Positions 1 to 11,453 of a stretch of 64,000 bases of DNA are shown here, in pieces; position 1 is the first letter of the stretch; each line of letters starts with the position of its first letter. Origin of the DNA: Macquaria australasica (taxonomy: Eukaryota; Chordata; Actinopteri; Centrarchiformes; Percichthyidae); contig SEMN01000490.1 in the NCBI GenBank assembly GCA_005408345.1, positions 124,001-188,000 of the forward strand, read 5' to 3'. The translations under genes and the position numbers were made by a program. Below the pieces are notes generated by a model that saw only the letters and a list, made by a program, of their open reading frames with translations, searched no databases and was not told the DNA's origin.

Positions 1-1904
1 TGGCAAGTCTCCACCATGTGTCAGAGGAAGTTTATGTGTCTGTCTCGGGCCATGTGGACTCCAAATAGTGCAGCAGAGGGACTCCAAATCAACCAGGCAG
101 TACAATCTTTAGCTGCCTGTGGCTAACGACAGCTAGGGGCCTGTGAAAACATGCTGCAAACTAACACAATTTATTTTTTGCGGAATAGAAATTGATTTTT
201 TAGGGATTATTTTGTGCAGCTGCTTCTTGCTGCTCAGCATCCTCACCAAATATGCAACCATAAAAACAACAGACCACTGCGGGACCTGCAACAAGTGTGA
301 GGCCGTGTTACTCATGTAAAGCCAGATGGATTTGTAGTGACAACAGCGACAGCGTTGTCGTCTCCCTGTTGTCAGTTTTACCAGGTGTGTTAAATAAATG
401 TAGAAATAGCCGTTATAACATCTGATCATTCAAGCTGCTCTGTGAGGCAGCAGTGGAGGGAGGCTGTCCACGATTTTGAACATGAGAATGATGCAGCCGG
501 CGATTTTGAAGAGTGTGACAGAATATAATAGGATTTGATGAATCACTTCTCCCAGAAAAAAAATCGGCTTGTACTTCTGAGATGATTAACTGGTAGAATA
601 GAGGAATATGTTAATATCTAAGACATAAAAACAAGGGCTTCATTTGAGCTTTTCAGAGGAGTGTTAAAGAAAAGGAACCAACCTCACACAAAGAACCAGT
701 ATGGTCGCTCATATGTCGAAGATGTTATTCCAAAACCATGGACACTAACGTGCTGTTATGTGCGTGTGGGCATTGTGATGTCTTCATTATTAACCTCAGC
801 TACAAAGCTCTGAAATGCTCGGTTGTTTTCCTTCTGGGGAAACTGTTGACACACAGTTGGAAGCACATTATTGTTAACATATGGTTAACAAAGGAATCAT
901 GAATGAGGGCTATATGAGGCATGCAGCACTAAGAGCCTCTAACAATCACATCTTTGCACCTGGATGTCTGATATTTTCTGCTTCTACACTGTGTGCAAGG
1001 TTACAGTGTTCATTATGCGTATATAGTGGTCAGCACCATACTTACATGAACACTCTTCCCCAAAGACGTGATCTGGTTTCAGAGAAGCAGTTCTTGTGCT
1101 CCATCATTTTCCTTCTACTCTGACCGTATGCCGTGATCCTATTTTCCTTTGTTGTATTCATTTTCTGCACATTCCCCAGGCACTAGGCAGGCCTGTCACA
1201 TCCACACTACAATCCAGGTGTAATAACATGCGAGCTGAACTACAGAACCACTCAAACTCAGCCCCTGAGCAGCTTAGGGAACCCCGATAAACCCTGGTAC
1301 TGATAACACTGACAGCGACAGCCCGCCACAATACATCACCACCACGAACAATGTAAGCCAAACACACACACACACGCCACACAATGCTTGTTTACAGCAT
1401 TTTAAGGGCCCTGCATTGACTTGCATTCATTCCCTGGAGGCTTATACCTTAAATTGGACCATAACTGATGCATGCCCAATCAAAGCAAAGTCTTGCGTGC
1501 TTCAAAAATTCCTCTGGGGTATGGTGTTCTATGCAAAATTTGCCAGATTCAAAATATGCATACAAGTGCATGAGGACAGATTTGTCAGATTATAATGGCA
1601 GACTTTATAAAATAATTTATCAAATTGGATTTGCATCATTGTTGAAATACCATAGAAATAACTCGAGCATTTCAATTATAATCTTCTGATGAACAGCCAA
1701 CACAAATTGCAGTTATTCTAAACCTTTTCTGCTACTGAACAACAAAAAATTCAAACATTCTTTGACTGTCAGGACCCATCTGTGAAAATCCAATTCATTT
1801 CCTCTGGTGCTGAAACTGACCCATACCTCAGTGACACAGCCCCAATGAAGGCACAAACTATTTTATGGTTTTTGCTCAGTGCAGATGCGTGAAAGCTGTG
1901 GGGA

Positions 1905-2280
1905 TCCTTTGGTCCAAATTGAAATATCCCAACAACTATAAGATGGATTGCAGTGAAGTTTTCTACACACGTTCAAGTCCCCCAGAGGATGAATCCTAAT
2001 GACTCTGATGATCATGTGACTTTTCTTCTAGCAAGGAATTTGTGGTTTTGAGTGAAATGTCTCAACAACTATTGAATGGTTTGCCATGAAATTTGGTGCA
2101 CACATTCATGTCTTCTTTAGGATGAAGTCATTGTCAAATACTTTAATTTATGAGTAAACATCTGCACAACTAATGACATTCACATCAGCCTCAGATGTAC
2201 TTTAGTTCTAAGTAGCGTGTTAGCATGCTAACAAGCTAAAATAAGGTGGTGAACATTGTAAAAATTATATTGTCTGATAT
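1905..2280 (+). repeat. teleost interspersed repeat with internal ~60-bp units
   Basis: Two diverged units of about 60 bp start near 1921 and 2054. Each reads like GAAAT-TC-CAACAACTAT followed by a GATGG-TTGC-TGAA block and an ACACA-TTCA block. They are followed by a tail containing TTAGCATGCTAACA. I recognise this phrase pattern as a very common fish interspersed repeat, probably a non-autonomous DNA element. The classification is from memory and was not searched. A related copy lies in the opposite orientation at about 3.2 kb. Confidence 0.65.
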
Positions 2281-3177
2281 ATCACTTTGCAATCAAATCC
2301 ATTTATTATGATGGCAATTATATTTACAATAATGCATTTATTCAATACTATCATCCATTTATAATATCACATGAATTGATGATGGTTGAGAAAAAACATT
2401 GAAAGTAAGAGTCTGTGCAAAAGAAATGAAGGAGAGAGCTGGCAAACAGTACTGTAAGGAGATGAACACTGGCAGCTAGATGGTTCCTGCATGCAGGATT
2501 ATTTGTTAAACCAGCTCTATGATGTGTTTCCTAAACCTTAACTGAAAACACATTTTCACTCTACATCAGCTTCAAAACTTTATAGCCCACAGCTTTGTGC
2601 CAGAAACACAAAACTTTTTTTTCTTGCTAGAGCATGAAGTTGTGCCCAAGCCCAGCACTGTATGGCCTGCAGTAATCAATATGAACAGATAATATACTTA
2701 CATATTTTGTTAAAGGCATTCATTTGTGTTCTTCTGATGTATTTGCATACCATAAAGCTCTGACTGACGAAAATGAGTAATTTGAAGACATCCCTGTGGG
2801 CTCTGGTAATTTGTAATGGGTATTTGTCTTTTTTTTTTTTTTTACATTTTACAGGCTCAGTAATTAATTCATATAAAGTTAATAAATCAATCTAACGAAA
2901 AACAAAACTTAGTCGCAGCCATAGCAAAATATCACCAATGTTTTATTGATCAACATGGAAGAGGCCAATTTCTCACATTTGCGTTTGAATATGAGGACTT
3001 CAGTATTCAGAAATGTTGTGCTTAAAGGGAAATGAAAGAATCTGCACACTTATCTCCATTGCAAACACCCAGTACATAGTCCAACATGAAACACGCCAAA
3101 CCCAAACCCACACAGTACAAAAGTCTCCCACAAAACGAGGAAGAGTCATCAATTATCAATTAGTATACTTGAGGAGA

Positions 3178-3282
3178 TGGCTTCATCTTCTGGGCACCAT
3201 GGATGTCTGTACAACATTTCATGGCAATCCTTCTAATAGTCGTTGAGATATTTCAGTCTGGGCGATCTTGCCATCCCTGAGT
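3178..3282 (-). repeat. inverted copy of the same teleost repeat
   Basis: Read on the minus strand this contains ATCTCAACGACTATTAGAAG, then GGATTGCCATGAAATG, then ACAGACATCCATGG. That is the same unit as the repeat at about 1.9-2.1 kb, in the opposite orientation. Confidence 0.6.
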
Positions 3283-4576
3283 GATTAATTGAAATACGTA
3301 ACCTTTGTACTCATAAATACTGCATGTATAGTGTATTGAGATATCTCTACACTCTAACTGAAGCTTTCTGTTGCAATGTAAGAAAAAAAAACTAGAGAAT
3401 CCCCTTAAGTCTCCCTGGTTATCGTGCTGCATTAATGTTGTATGGCCAAGATGGAAGATCCCAGAAAATACTGTTCTGCTCAGCTGGTTTTTAGTACCCG
3501 AGAACTCACTATCAGTCACAATGGATATGTCGTGTTTTCTGTCATTCAGTGCACAGAATGACAAATAAAACCAACAAAGAGTTTGGAGCTCACAAAGATT
3601 TGGTCACAGTACTATCCTAGATGCTTCAGACTTGGCATTTCTCAACCTGCACTGTTTTATTCATTAGTGTGATGATTTCATATGGCATCACAAATCTTTC
3701 CCAGTCCATTTAGATTGGCGCGTTTTGGTCCATGGAGGCCTCAAAAACTCTTCAAAAACAAAGTTTTTTCAACACACCTGAGAGCTCTTGACAGCACCCC
3801 ATAGACAGCCATGTACAGTTATACAGTTATTTGGTTGGAGAAGCTCCTCATTAAAATTCTCCTACTGTGTTTTAACCACAGGCATGCCAGAGGTTAGTAG
3901 CAAGAATGTAATCGTGAATGAAAAGCTCAACATTAGCATCATACCAGACTGCATTTTCTCACAGAGAGAAACGTTGTCCAAGCATGAGGAAGTGCTGGTG
4001 ATCACATGTCATCTTTCATCTCTTAATACCCAGCAAAAGTTATAATCATTCGATGCAGCTGGTTCAGATTAGGAGTAATACCTAGTAGACAAACAGGCAT
4101 ATGCTTATACTTTAACTAATTAACAACCCCGCTCAACCAGCAGAGCCCTGTGTGTAATGGATCTCTTTCAGCCGGCATGTACACTGGAGCTGCTGCAAGA
4201 AGTGATCAGCTACAGGGAAAAGCAATCAGTTCCACTCTCAGATTAGATTGGAATAGATCGCAGCTGACGCAAAATGAAAAATTCTGATTGAATTAATGCT
4301 ATCTCATGAAACTTTGCCTTCAGGGGACATACAGGAAACATCAAATACCTACAGACGTGTCTGAATGTCATTAGATGGCTGATTATTACATGTAGCCCCT
4401 TGCAGCAGGATTGTTGCTGAAATCTACACAGATGAAATGTATCTTCTGTATTTACCACAATTTACAGCTCTATATCAGAAAATACACAGATCCTGCTCTG
4501 ATTCCTTTTACAGTATATCCTTCATCCACACATTCTGTCTGTTGCTCAGTCCTGCATGTTAGTTTGCGCCTTTAGG

Positions 4577-5166
4577 ACTGTGTTACATAACGCACGATCT
4601 GATATCGCTGTGCTGGTGTTGTTCCTACAACATAATTAATGTTGCTCCAGGATGATCATTGCAACTGTCCAGTGACGTTGTTGTGAAGTCATAGCTTTGC
4701 GACCAAAGCACGCTTTCTTGCTCGCATGCATATGAAAGTCTGTCCTGGGCCATCATATGAAAGTTCATATCTTTCATACGATGGCCCAGGGCCATCCAGG
4801 GCTACTAGATTTTGCTTGTCCTTCATATTGTGCAAATGTACTCAAATTAAAATAATAATAATGATTATTATTAAGTTACATTTGGTTAATAATAGCTAGC
4901 TAAACTAGATTTTGCTGGTCCATATAATGTAAATGTACTCAAATTAAAATGTCCTATCATATTATTAAAGACAGTTCCTTCTGTTCCCCACTTCATATGC
5001 GTGCGAGCAAGAAACCGCACTTTAGTATTTTTCTGGTCTTTTTCCCCCAGTCGCAAAGCTATGACATCACAACAACGTGATTGGTCAGTTGCAATCATCC
5101 TGGAGCAACATTAATTATAGTGTTGTAGGAACAACACCAACATGTTGTGTGTTATGCAACAGTGTT
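4577..5166. mobile_element. fold-back / MITE-like element with long inverted arms
   Basis: The outer left arm (about 4577-4735) and outer right arm (about 5000-5166) are imperfect reverse complements. Examples are GTTGTTCCTACAACA on the left against TGTTGTAGGAACAACA on the right, CATAGCTTTGCGAC against GTCGCAAAGCTATG, and TTCTTGCTCGCATGC against GCGTGCGAGCAAGAA. Inside is a small palindrome with CCTGGGCCATC...GATGGCCCAGG (about 4744-4792). There is also a direct repeat of about 47 bp starting ACTAGATTTTGCT, at about 4804 and 4905. No transposase reading frame is present, so it would be non-autonomous. Terminal target-site duplications were not resolved. Confidence 0.75.
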
Positions 5167-6587
5167 GAGCTATAATAACTGCAGTTTGCATATTGATTGA
5201 CAGTGATTCCTGTATAGGTTTACGTGGGCTTAATGCACAGACCGATGTGTAGTGTTTTGCAATGAATTTTGTGTGAAAACAGATGAATAATAATTATAGG
5301 TTGGATAAGAGTCTGTTTAACTGGGACAGTGTCAAACGATGTAAAGAACCTCCTGCTCTGTCTGATTTTTAAAATAGTTCAGATGCCACCTTTACTTTAT
5401 GAATGGATCTATGTTGTCTTAAGTAGCTGATGTAACAGTTTGAAATGTTTTGCTCATACAGAGCCAGTTTTAAATAAAAAACAATTTCTACATGATATCG
5501 TAAGCAAGGCTGGATTTTCAACCAGGCAAAGCAGGCTCCACGGGCCGGAAAGCGCCAGTCTTAGCGTGTTTCAACTAGTTTGTGCTTATTTAGTTGAAAA
5601 TTTGTTTGGGAAAGCACTAAGCTCAGTCTTGAGGGCCCCTGTGTCAAAATGTATATTTTGCAGATTCCTGAATTAATGTGTTTAATCACATTACCACACA
5701 GCAAATCAAGGTAATATTCCAGCACAAAAAAACTGCACTCATTGCACAGAAAAGGGGAGGAGTGGGGGTTAATAGGGGTCTGGTAGCTAATTATTTTGCC
5801 CTGGGCCCCCCTAACAGGTTAATCCGGCCATGACTGGTTAAGAATGACTGAATCTAGAGTAAAAGCTGTGGCAAAGTGAATCCATGGCAACTTTTTGAAT
5901 TGATTGACAGATATCAGTTACTAGTCACCAATTACCATAGTGGTAATTAATACACTGACTCATTGCATTAATTAACACTGTACATTAGAATCAGTACATT
6001 AAGGCTCAAAGTGTTATCAAATACAAATCTAGATATAGTGTAAAATAAATTGTACACAGCCTATATGTTATCTAAAATAACAACAACTATTTTTAGTTTT
6101 TGCAGTTTCACAATGAGGTAAGTTCAAATATTTTGAGGGTAAATTATCACTTCCTTTAATGTAAAAAGAACTAAATTTAATAAATGCCTTGGTTGCCTTC
6201 GCACCATCTGCATTTCTTGTGCATACACTGACATAAGTATGTCATTTATTTTTGCATCAGACTCTGTATGGTTAATTCTTCTTTAAACTGGGTGCTCAGG
6301 TAGGCGGTTCATGAATTCTTAATATGTTAAACATTCGTCTTTCATTCATCATAATTCAATCATCAGCCAAAGTATCAGCATGTTTATGTTCTGTTTGTGT
6401 CTTAAAGTGTCCTCAATCCTCATTAATCACTTTGCAGCTATTTTCAGAGTTTAAATATTGTTTTCTTATTTTAAATCAACGGATATGAATGAGTGAACAG
6501 TTCTGAGTAAATAAACTGCTTGAAAGATCCATTGCGCACCAAAAAATAAGGGATTAGGGATCGTTCACAGATAGGAAATGTACTCAC

Positions 6588-6663
6588 GGGTCCCGTCGAA
6601 ACGAGTGGCGATGGTATCCAAGAAGGTGTTTTGTGGCGCGATCAGACCCCGCATCACCGGCAT
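6588..6663 (-). CDS. ELK-type voltage-gated K+ channel, first coding exon (kcnh3/4/8-like)
   Basis: This exon encodes the extreme N-terminus (PAS-cap) of an ether-a-go-go-like (ELK, Kv12) potassium channel. Reading starts at ATG 6663 on the minus strand and gives 25 residues, MPVMRGLIAPQ then NTFLDTIATRFDGT, plus the first base of the next codon. APQNTFLDTI is shared by EAG-family channels, and IATRFDGT is the ELK-specific form (ERG has IIRKFEGQ, EAG has NIVRR). The exon ends at a good donor, GTGAGT in the minus sense. The dangling C fits the His that follows this block in mammalian ELK channels. All remaining exons lie outside the window, beyond position 1. In these channels the PAS-cap contacts the gating machinery. 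The one exon cannot separate kcnh3, kcnh4 and kcnh8. The gene is divergent from fam184a. Confidence 0.85.
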
Positions 6664-7100
6664 CCGAGAGCGGGTCGAACCGCGTCTCTCCCGCCGCTCC
6701 GAGCCATGGTTCTCGCCGGCGGTGGTCACGAAGCCCGGCAGGAATCTGGACGTGGCACCCGGCGCTCCTCCTAAACCCTGGAGGAGGGCGCCGATCCGAG
6801 ACACCCGGGACTCCACGGTCCTAAACTGGCCACCGACCACCGAGCAGGTGATCCCCGGCTAAGAGGAGGAGAGTAGAGCGGCTGGAGGGGAGAGGACGGA
6901 GGGATGGAGGGATGGAGTGACCACAGCGAGGATGGTCACATTTACGCACGGGTGTACTGCAGTGCAACCCTCTCCTCCTCCCTTTCCCTCTCTCTTTCTC
7001 CCTTCCTCTCTCACACAAACACTTGTTTCTCTCTTTCTCTTTCCATTCGCTCTTTCCTTTTTTCTATTTCCTCTGCCAGCGCACCAACCTCTCTCTATCT
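6664..7100 (-). promoter_or_regulatory. kcnh 5' leader and promoter-proximal region
   Basis: The region upstream of the kcnh start codon is GC- and CpG-rich to about 6860, then becomes a strong polypyrimidine tract on the + strand (about 6967-7085, runs of CTCTCTCTTTCTCCC type). That is a GAGA-type polypurine tract on the kcnh sense strand. The frame upstream of the kcnh ATG stays open to about 6840 but holds no earlier ATG, so the canonical start is retained. The transcription start site is not determined. The role of the polypurine tract is inference. Confidence 0.45.
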
Positions 7101-9370
7101 CTTTGAAATTCTACCAGTCTCTCTTCACCTGTCGTCCTTTCATGTTTTGATGAATGCCTGTTTCAAGCGGCTAAATGAAAGTGTTATATTGTCTTTATTT
7201 TGGGTATTACTTGCTTACAAAATGTGTCACTCAGAGAACAAAATGAACAATTTAGTCAAGATGAACAAAAGATTAAAATATCTCTCTTTGTGGAATTATT
7301 ACAATGAATATCATATCTCATACTATATATATGTGTGTGTGTGAATTTGTTACATGTGAAATGGTGTTCCACATGTGATAAACATGAAATGTGTTCTACA
7401 TGGGAGAAATTCACATGTGCTTTTTTTAAGGGATGTATTCCAGATTCTATATTTTATATGTATACACTATAGTAGCATGCAGAATGCTATTTAGCAAGGC
7501 TGACAGTATGAGCTGAAGAAAAGGGTTAAAGATTTTTTGACCAGTGTGAGCTGGGAAGGCGAGTACACAGTCGATAGTGGATGGATATATAGACTTTAAT
7601 AAAGATCAGGCCATCAGTATCAGATGTATGGTGTCTAATTGTTCCTGTTTGTGGCATCTTGCATAGATGCATAGTCTATTTCACAGCTACTTGTATGCAG
7701 TGTCTACAATTATCAATTTTCCCACACCTGTAAATAGAAAACCAAAACCAATTCTAATTGTTGGATTAGCCTTAACACCCCCTTTGGTGTTTTATCTATT
7801 ATCGATCTTACCAGTTTTATTGGTCCTATTGGTTTTGACTGTTGAATGTATGAACTATGGCTTTTTAAAAAAAAAAAAAAGTATTAATATGAATGATTGT
7901 AAGGATGCTGTTAAGTATGTCTGGATATTAATGCTCTGTGATGCAGTGATGCTGAGCCCAAGAAAAGTTTCCACAAGAGGACAACAAAGTATACATTATA
8001 TTATCTCAAAGGGCCCCAGCAGTGCTGTTTGTTATAGGTAATGTGTCCTGAGGCTCAGGATTCCCAGCGGTGGAAAGTGAGTATACTAGATTTTACACAC
8101 AAAACATGATTGGCTTATGAAACATGATGCATTGTTATAGATTAAACTACCCAGAAGTAGGTCAAATAAGACTAAGTTTCACCTAAACCAGTTATATTAA
8201 AATACTGCTTTCACATGCATCAGTAATAATAATAATCCAGTAATATGACATAACAGTCTGACAGGGGGCATTCTGCTGCCTGTTGAGTGCTTCTTACTTT
8301 TAGGTACATTTTGCTGACAATACTGCTGTACTCAAGTAAAATATTATTTTTATATTGAGATATTGCTACTTTTACCTATTTGGATGCTTCTTACTTATTC
8401 CACAACTGATCATTCAAGTTTATTTAGGGGATTTTTGTTACAGAAGACTGGTTTGCATGAGATTAACTATCAATGTCACCTAAATCAGTAGAGTCAACAA
8501 TGAATTCAAGCTCGTGTAACCGAGAGAGATCACTGCTTCTAGCAAAGCAGGCTCCATGGAAGGACCAAAAGCCCAGAGCTAGTGTCTGCAGATAAAACTA
8601 AGCCAAGTTAAGCCGTGGGGAAGTGGTGAGCTCCTCGCTTAACCGCTGCAGCAGAACGGTGTCAATCAAATGAGAGCATGTAAGGTGGAGGAAGGAGGAC
8701 TGGGGTGATGGTGGTGGTGGTGGTGCAGTAGCAGGGGGGAACATTACTGGTAGCCAGTTCTAACAAAAATGCAATTTTACACTTTGGTCATGATGTTAAA
8801 AGGATAAACCATAATCACATTGTCTAACACGGAAGTACAGGTCATGAGAAGTATTAGTAAGGAAATAGTGCCTTCTACAGGACATGAAGCTCAAGTGGAG
8901 TGACATTTAATGTATTACAAGGTGGAATAGTCAACTATAATGTCACTTATCAAAAACATTTTCAGATACTTTTTTCCTTAAAATTTCCTCAATATTTTAG
9001 TATAATCTACATCCATTTAATATATAAATATTCTTCATGAATACAGCACTGATGTCTGGCCATTAAGGGTCTGATGTAAACTTTTTATTTTCATGACTTT
9101 CCACTATTTTTCATTAGTGACTGAAGATTTTTAATGCTATTATCAGTCTGCTTTTTGTTTGACGCCAGAGTAATGCAACAGGGTTCTGGCTGCGGTTTAA
9201 ACTGGATCATACGACCAGAAGATGATATGTGGTTTTTATTTTACTGTACAAGTAATACCAATGATTTGCTCTGTCTCTGACTGGTCTTTGACTTTGTCTG
9301 CAACCCCAGCTGGACCCAAAGGGAGACCCCATCAAGTCTGAGAACAGGAGAGCGTTTGTCAGCCAATAGG

Positions 9371-9392
9371 TGGATTGATTGATTGATTGATT
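9371..9392. repeat. (GATT)n microsatellite
   Basis: Five to six perfect GATT units in tandem, in the intergenic region between kcnh and fam184a. Confidence 0.85.
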
Positions 9393-10584
9393 GTCACATT
9401 GTTGTCAAGATTCATCCAGTGTGATGGCCTCAAGTAACTTGTTGAGCTGAATAACAAGTGAAAAGTATTTGTATTGGATCCTGTAAGTAAGTTTGCTATC
9501 AAAATGTTTCACTTCCAACTTTGCAGAAACAAGTGAATTTAGATAGCCATAGTTGAATTTTGTGAGCACCACAAACCAAAGAAATTTCAGAGACTGAAAA
9601 ACAGGTCTCAAAAAACAGTCTCATAAACACAAAACTATGAACATGCCTAGAAACCACTTGCAGATTGGATGAACTGATCCTTTAACAAGTCTTTTGCAGT
9701 TCATACATATCACCAGCAGATGTCAGTGCAGGATCAGTCACAGCTTCAGCATCTCCAGAGTGATGTAATGCCATGAAGTCTAAATGAAGACCAACAGCAT
9801 TTCCCCATAGGTTCATATTTGTTAATACAAGAGCTAGATTTTCCTTTTAATATTGCAGCCTGTAATACCTCAGAACAGGTATTACAACAGACGTTTTTTA
9901 AATTTCTGTTACACAGCATTTTGTTTATTTTTGTCTGACTTTTCTCTAATTTGTGCTTATTTTCTTGTGTAATACGCTACACCTTCACCTTAAATGAAAC
10001 AATCTGAAAAAGTTGCTCACAGCTGATGTCCACACTGAGTCCATAACAAGTACATGGCTTCATTTTAAGGTGTCACAAGTTTATTAGTAAATACAAAATT
10101 AGCTTACAGGCTGATACTGGCAGGTAGAAAGACAAGCAACAGGTAAATGCAGGTACAGGCTGGGGAGACAAAAGCTCATAGACACACATAAAGCTAGTCA
10201 GCAACAAGGAAACTAGACAAAAGGAAACCAGGATGAACCCACAACAAACAAACTAAGGGGACCGGTATATCTAGAGAAGTGGCTCATGACGGAATCAGGG
10301 GCAGGTGAGTAATGGGGAGCAGGTTTTGATAATCAAGGACTAGGAGGGCAGGAACTGAAATGTCAAGACAGGTAGAATTTCAAAATAAAGCAGGAAACAC
10401 AGACAAGGACCAACGGGATGTAACAAAAAGGTTGGATATGTGTGTGGTGGCTGTAAGATCAGCAGCCTCATGACAAACCTTATTTATTAATCAAAAAAGC
10501 TTTCAGAGTTACAGGGGAAGTAGAAACATTCAAATTACATAAATAAATTCCTGTGTTGTATTGACTGACCTTATAATGATAATA

Positions 10585-10800
10585 ACAGTAATAATAATAA
10601 ACCCTATTTATACAGCATTTAAAAAAAACAAAGTTACAAAGTGCTTTACGCCAAACCATTTCAGGACTGCAATCAGACAATAAAAAATAATAATAAAAAT
10701 AAAATAAAATGAGATAACAACAATAATAGGATATAAAAACAGTAATATTAAAAATAAAAGCGATAAAAACATGTTGGAAATAAAACAGCAGACAAGAAGT
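10585..10800. repeat. AT-rich dispersed repeat, fish retroelement-tail type
   Basis: An ATAATAATA-rich block is followed by CCCTATTTATACAGCATTT and ACAAAGTGCTTTACG. This phrase recurs in teleost genomes next to microsatellite tails. The family was not determined. It ends just before the CpG-rich fam184a promoter. Confidence 0.4.
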
Positions 10801-10839
10801 TTCGCCACATCTTGGACTCTGGTTGGGATACTCGTGTGC

Positions 10840-11288
10840 GCTCAAGTCAAAACTTCCATATTTCCGACAGCCATAAAGGTATCGCCACGTGCCAGGCCCG
10901 TGAGTGCGCTGCGTCTCCGGGCTGCAAACATCCACACGCTCGGCTGGTGCTCATCAACACGCCCGCTGCCGTCTGTCTTCAGTGAAACGACCCAACAGCC
11001 ACATGAGCGCTGTCACGCTGAGCTGCATTAAAGCGTAAAAACCAACCGAGCCGGAGCGCGTCTGGCGCGCGTCTCCGCCTCTCTCGTCACCCTGAGCGCT
11101 CGCACTCGCTGCGGATGCGTACGACGGGACGGTGTCGCGCCCCGCGGTCCCCGCTCCCCGTCCGTCTCCCTCACTGAAGCCGAAGATTAACTGCAAACTC
11201 AACGATGGGAGGATTTAACGCGTAGCAGCCCCCAGCTCCATTTTACTTAAATTTGAACCGTCGTGTTTGGGTTTGTTCCCCCGCGAAA
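10840..11288 (+). promoter_or_regulatory. fam184a: fam184a CpG-rich promoter and 5' UTR
   Basis: Base composition switches abruptly from AT-rich to CpG-rich here, with many CG dinucleotides and runs such as GGAGCGCGTCTGGCGCGC. A palindromic E-box, CACGTG, lies at 10886-10891. No TATA box in a convincing position was seen, which fits a CpG-island promoter. The segment ends at the start ATG (11289), which has a strong context with A at -3 and G at +4. The transcription start is not mapped. Confidence 0.6.
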
Positions 11289-11453
11289 ATGGCGACGGGG
11301 GCAGGCTGGCAGCCTCCGTACAACATCTCGACTAGCAACACCAAATATACCCCCTCACCAACGTCCAGCATGTTTTACGACGGGAGTTTGACGCTGGAAT
11401 ACAGTCAAGACCTGCATTTGAAGATGAGCAAGAAGATAGCACAACTCACCAAG
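11289..11453 (+). CDS. fam184a: fam184a exon 1 (residues 1-55)
   Basis: Starts MATGAGWQPPYN, resembling the human MATPG-SWQ start, and ends MSKKIAQLTK at a GTCTGT donor. Ends in phase 0. The Ser/Thr/Tyr-rich head (residues about 12-38) is variable in the family, and DLHLKMSKKIAQLTK is highly conserved. The donor departs from consensus at +3 and +4. Confidence 0.95.

Larger units (their letters stand above)
1..6587 (-). other. kcnh intron 1 (5' part, continues beyond window)
   Basis: This stretch follows the splice donor of kcnh coding exon 1 in the minus-strand direction, so it is intron. I looked on the minus strand for the next ELK exon, which should encode the PAS-domain segment with a YCSDGFCEL-like motif, and did not find it. 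The first intron is therefore longer than 6.5 kb. It contains teleost interspersed repeats (about 1.9-2.3 kb and 3.2 kb), a fold-back element (4.58-5.17 kb), a T-run near 2829 and an AAT-rich patch near 4850. Nothing else was recognised. Confidence 0.7.
7101..10839. other. intergenic region between divergent kcnh and fam184a
   Basis: No convincing coding sequence was seen. The region is AT-rich, with a short GGT repeat (about 8707-8724) and a GATT tetranucleotide repeat (about 9371-9392). From about 10.03 kb to 10.47 kb there is a purine-rich stretch resembling fish retroelement sequence. From about 10.58 to 10.80 kb there is an AT-rich dispersed repeat with ATTTATACAGCATTT and TTACAAAGTGCTTTACG. 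Several ORFs over 100 codons here are low-complexity and were rejected. Confidence 0.5.

Noticed and set aside
6664..6840. In-frame N-terminal extension of the kcnh exon
   Set aside because: The frame upstream of MPVMRGL is open but contains no ATG, and the canonical ELK start is at 6663.
6904..7344. 146-codon plus-strand ORF
   Set aside because: Translates the polypyrimidine tract into Ser/Leu/Phe runs. Not protein-like.
10480..10935. 151-codon minus-strand ORF
   Set aside because: Mostly translated A/T-rich simple sequence (runs of Tyr, Phe, Ile and Leu) over a dispersed repeat. No motif, and it runs into the fam184a promoter.
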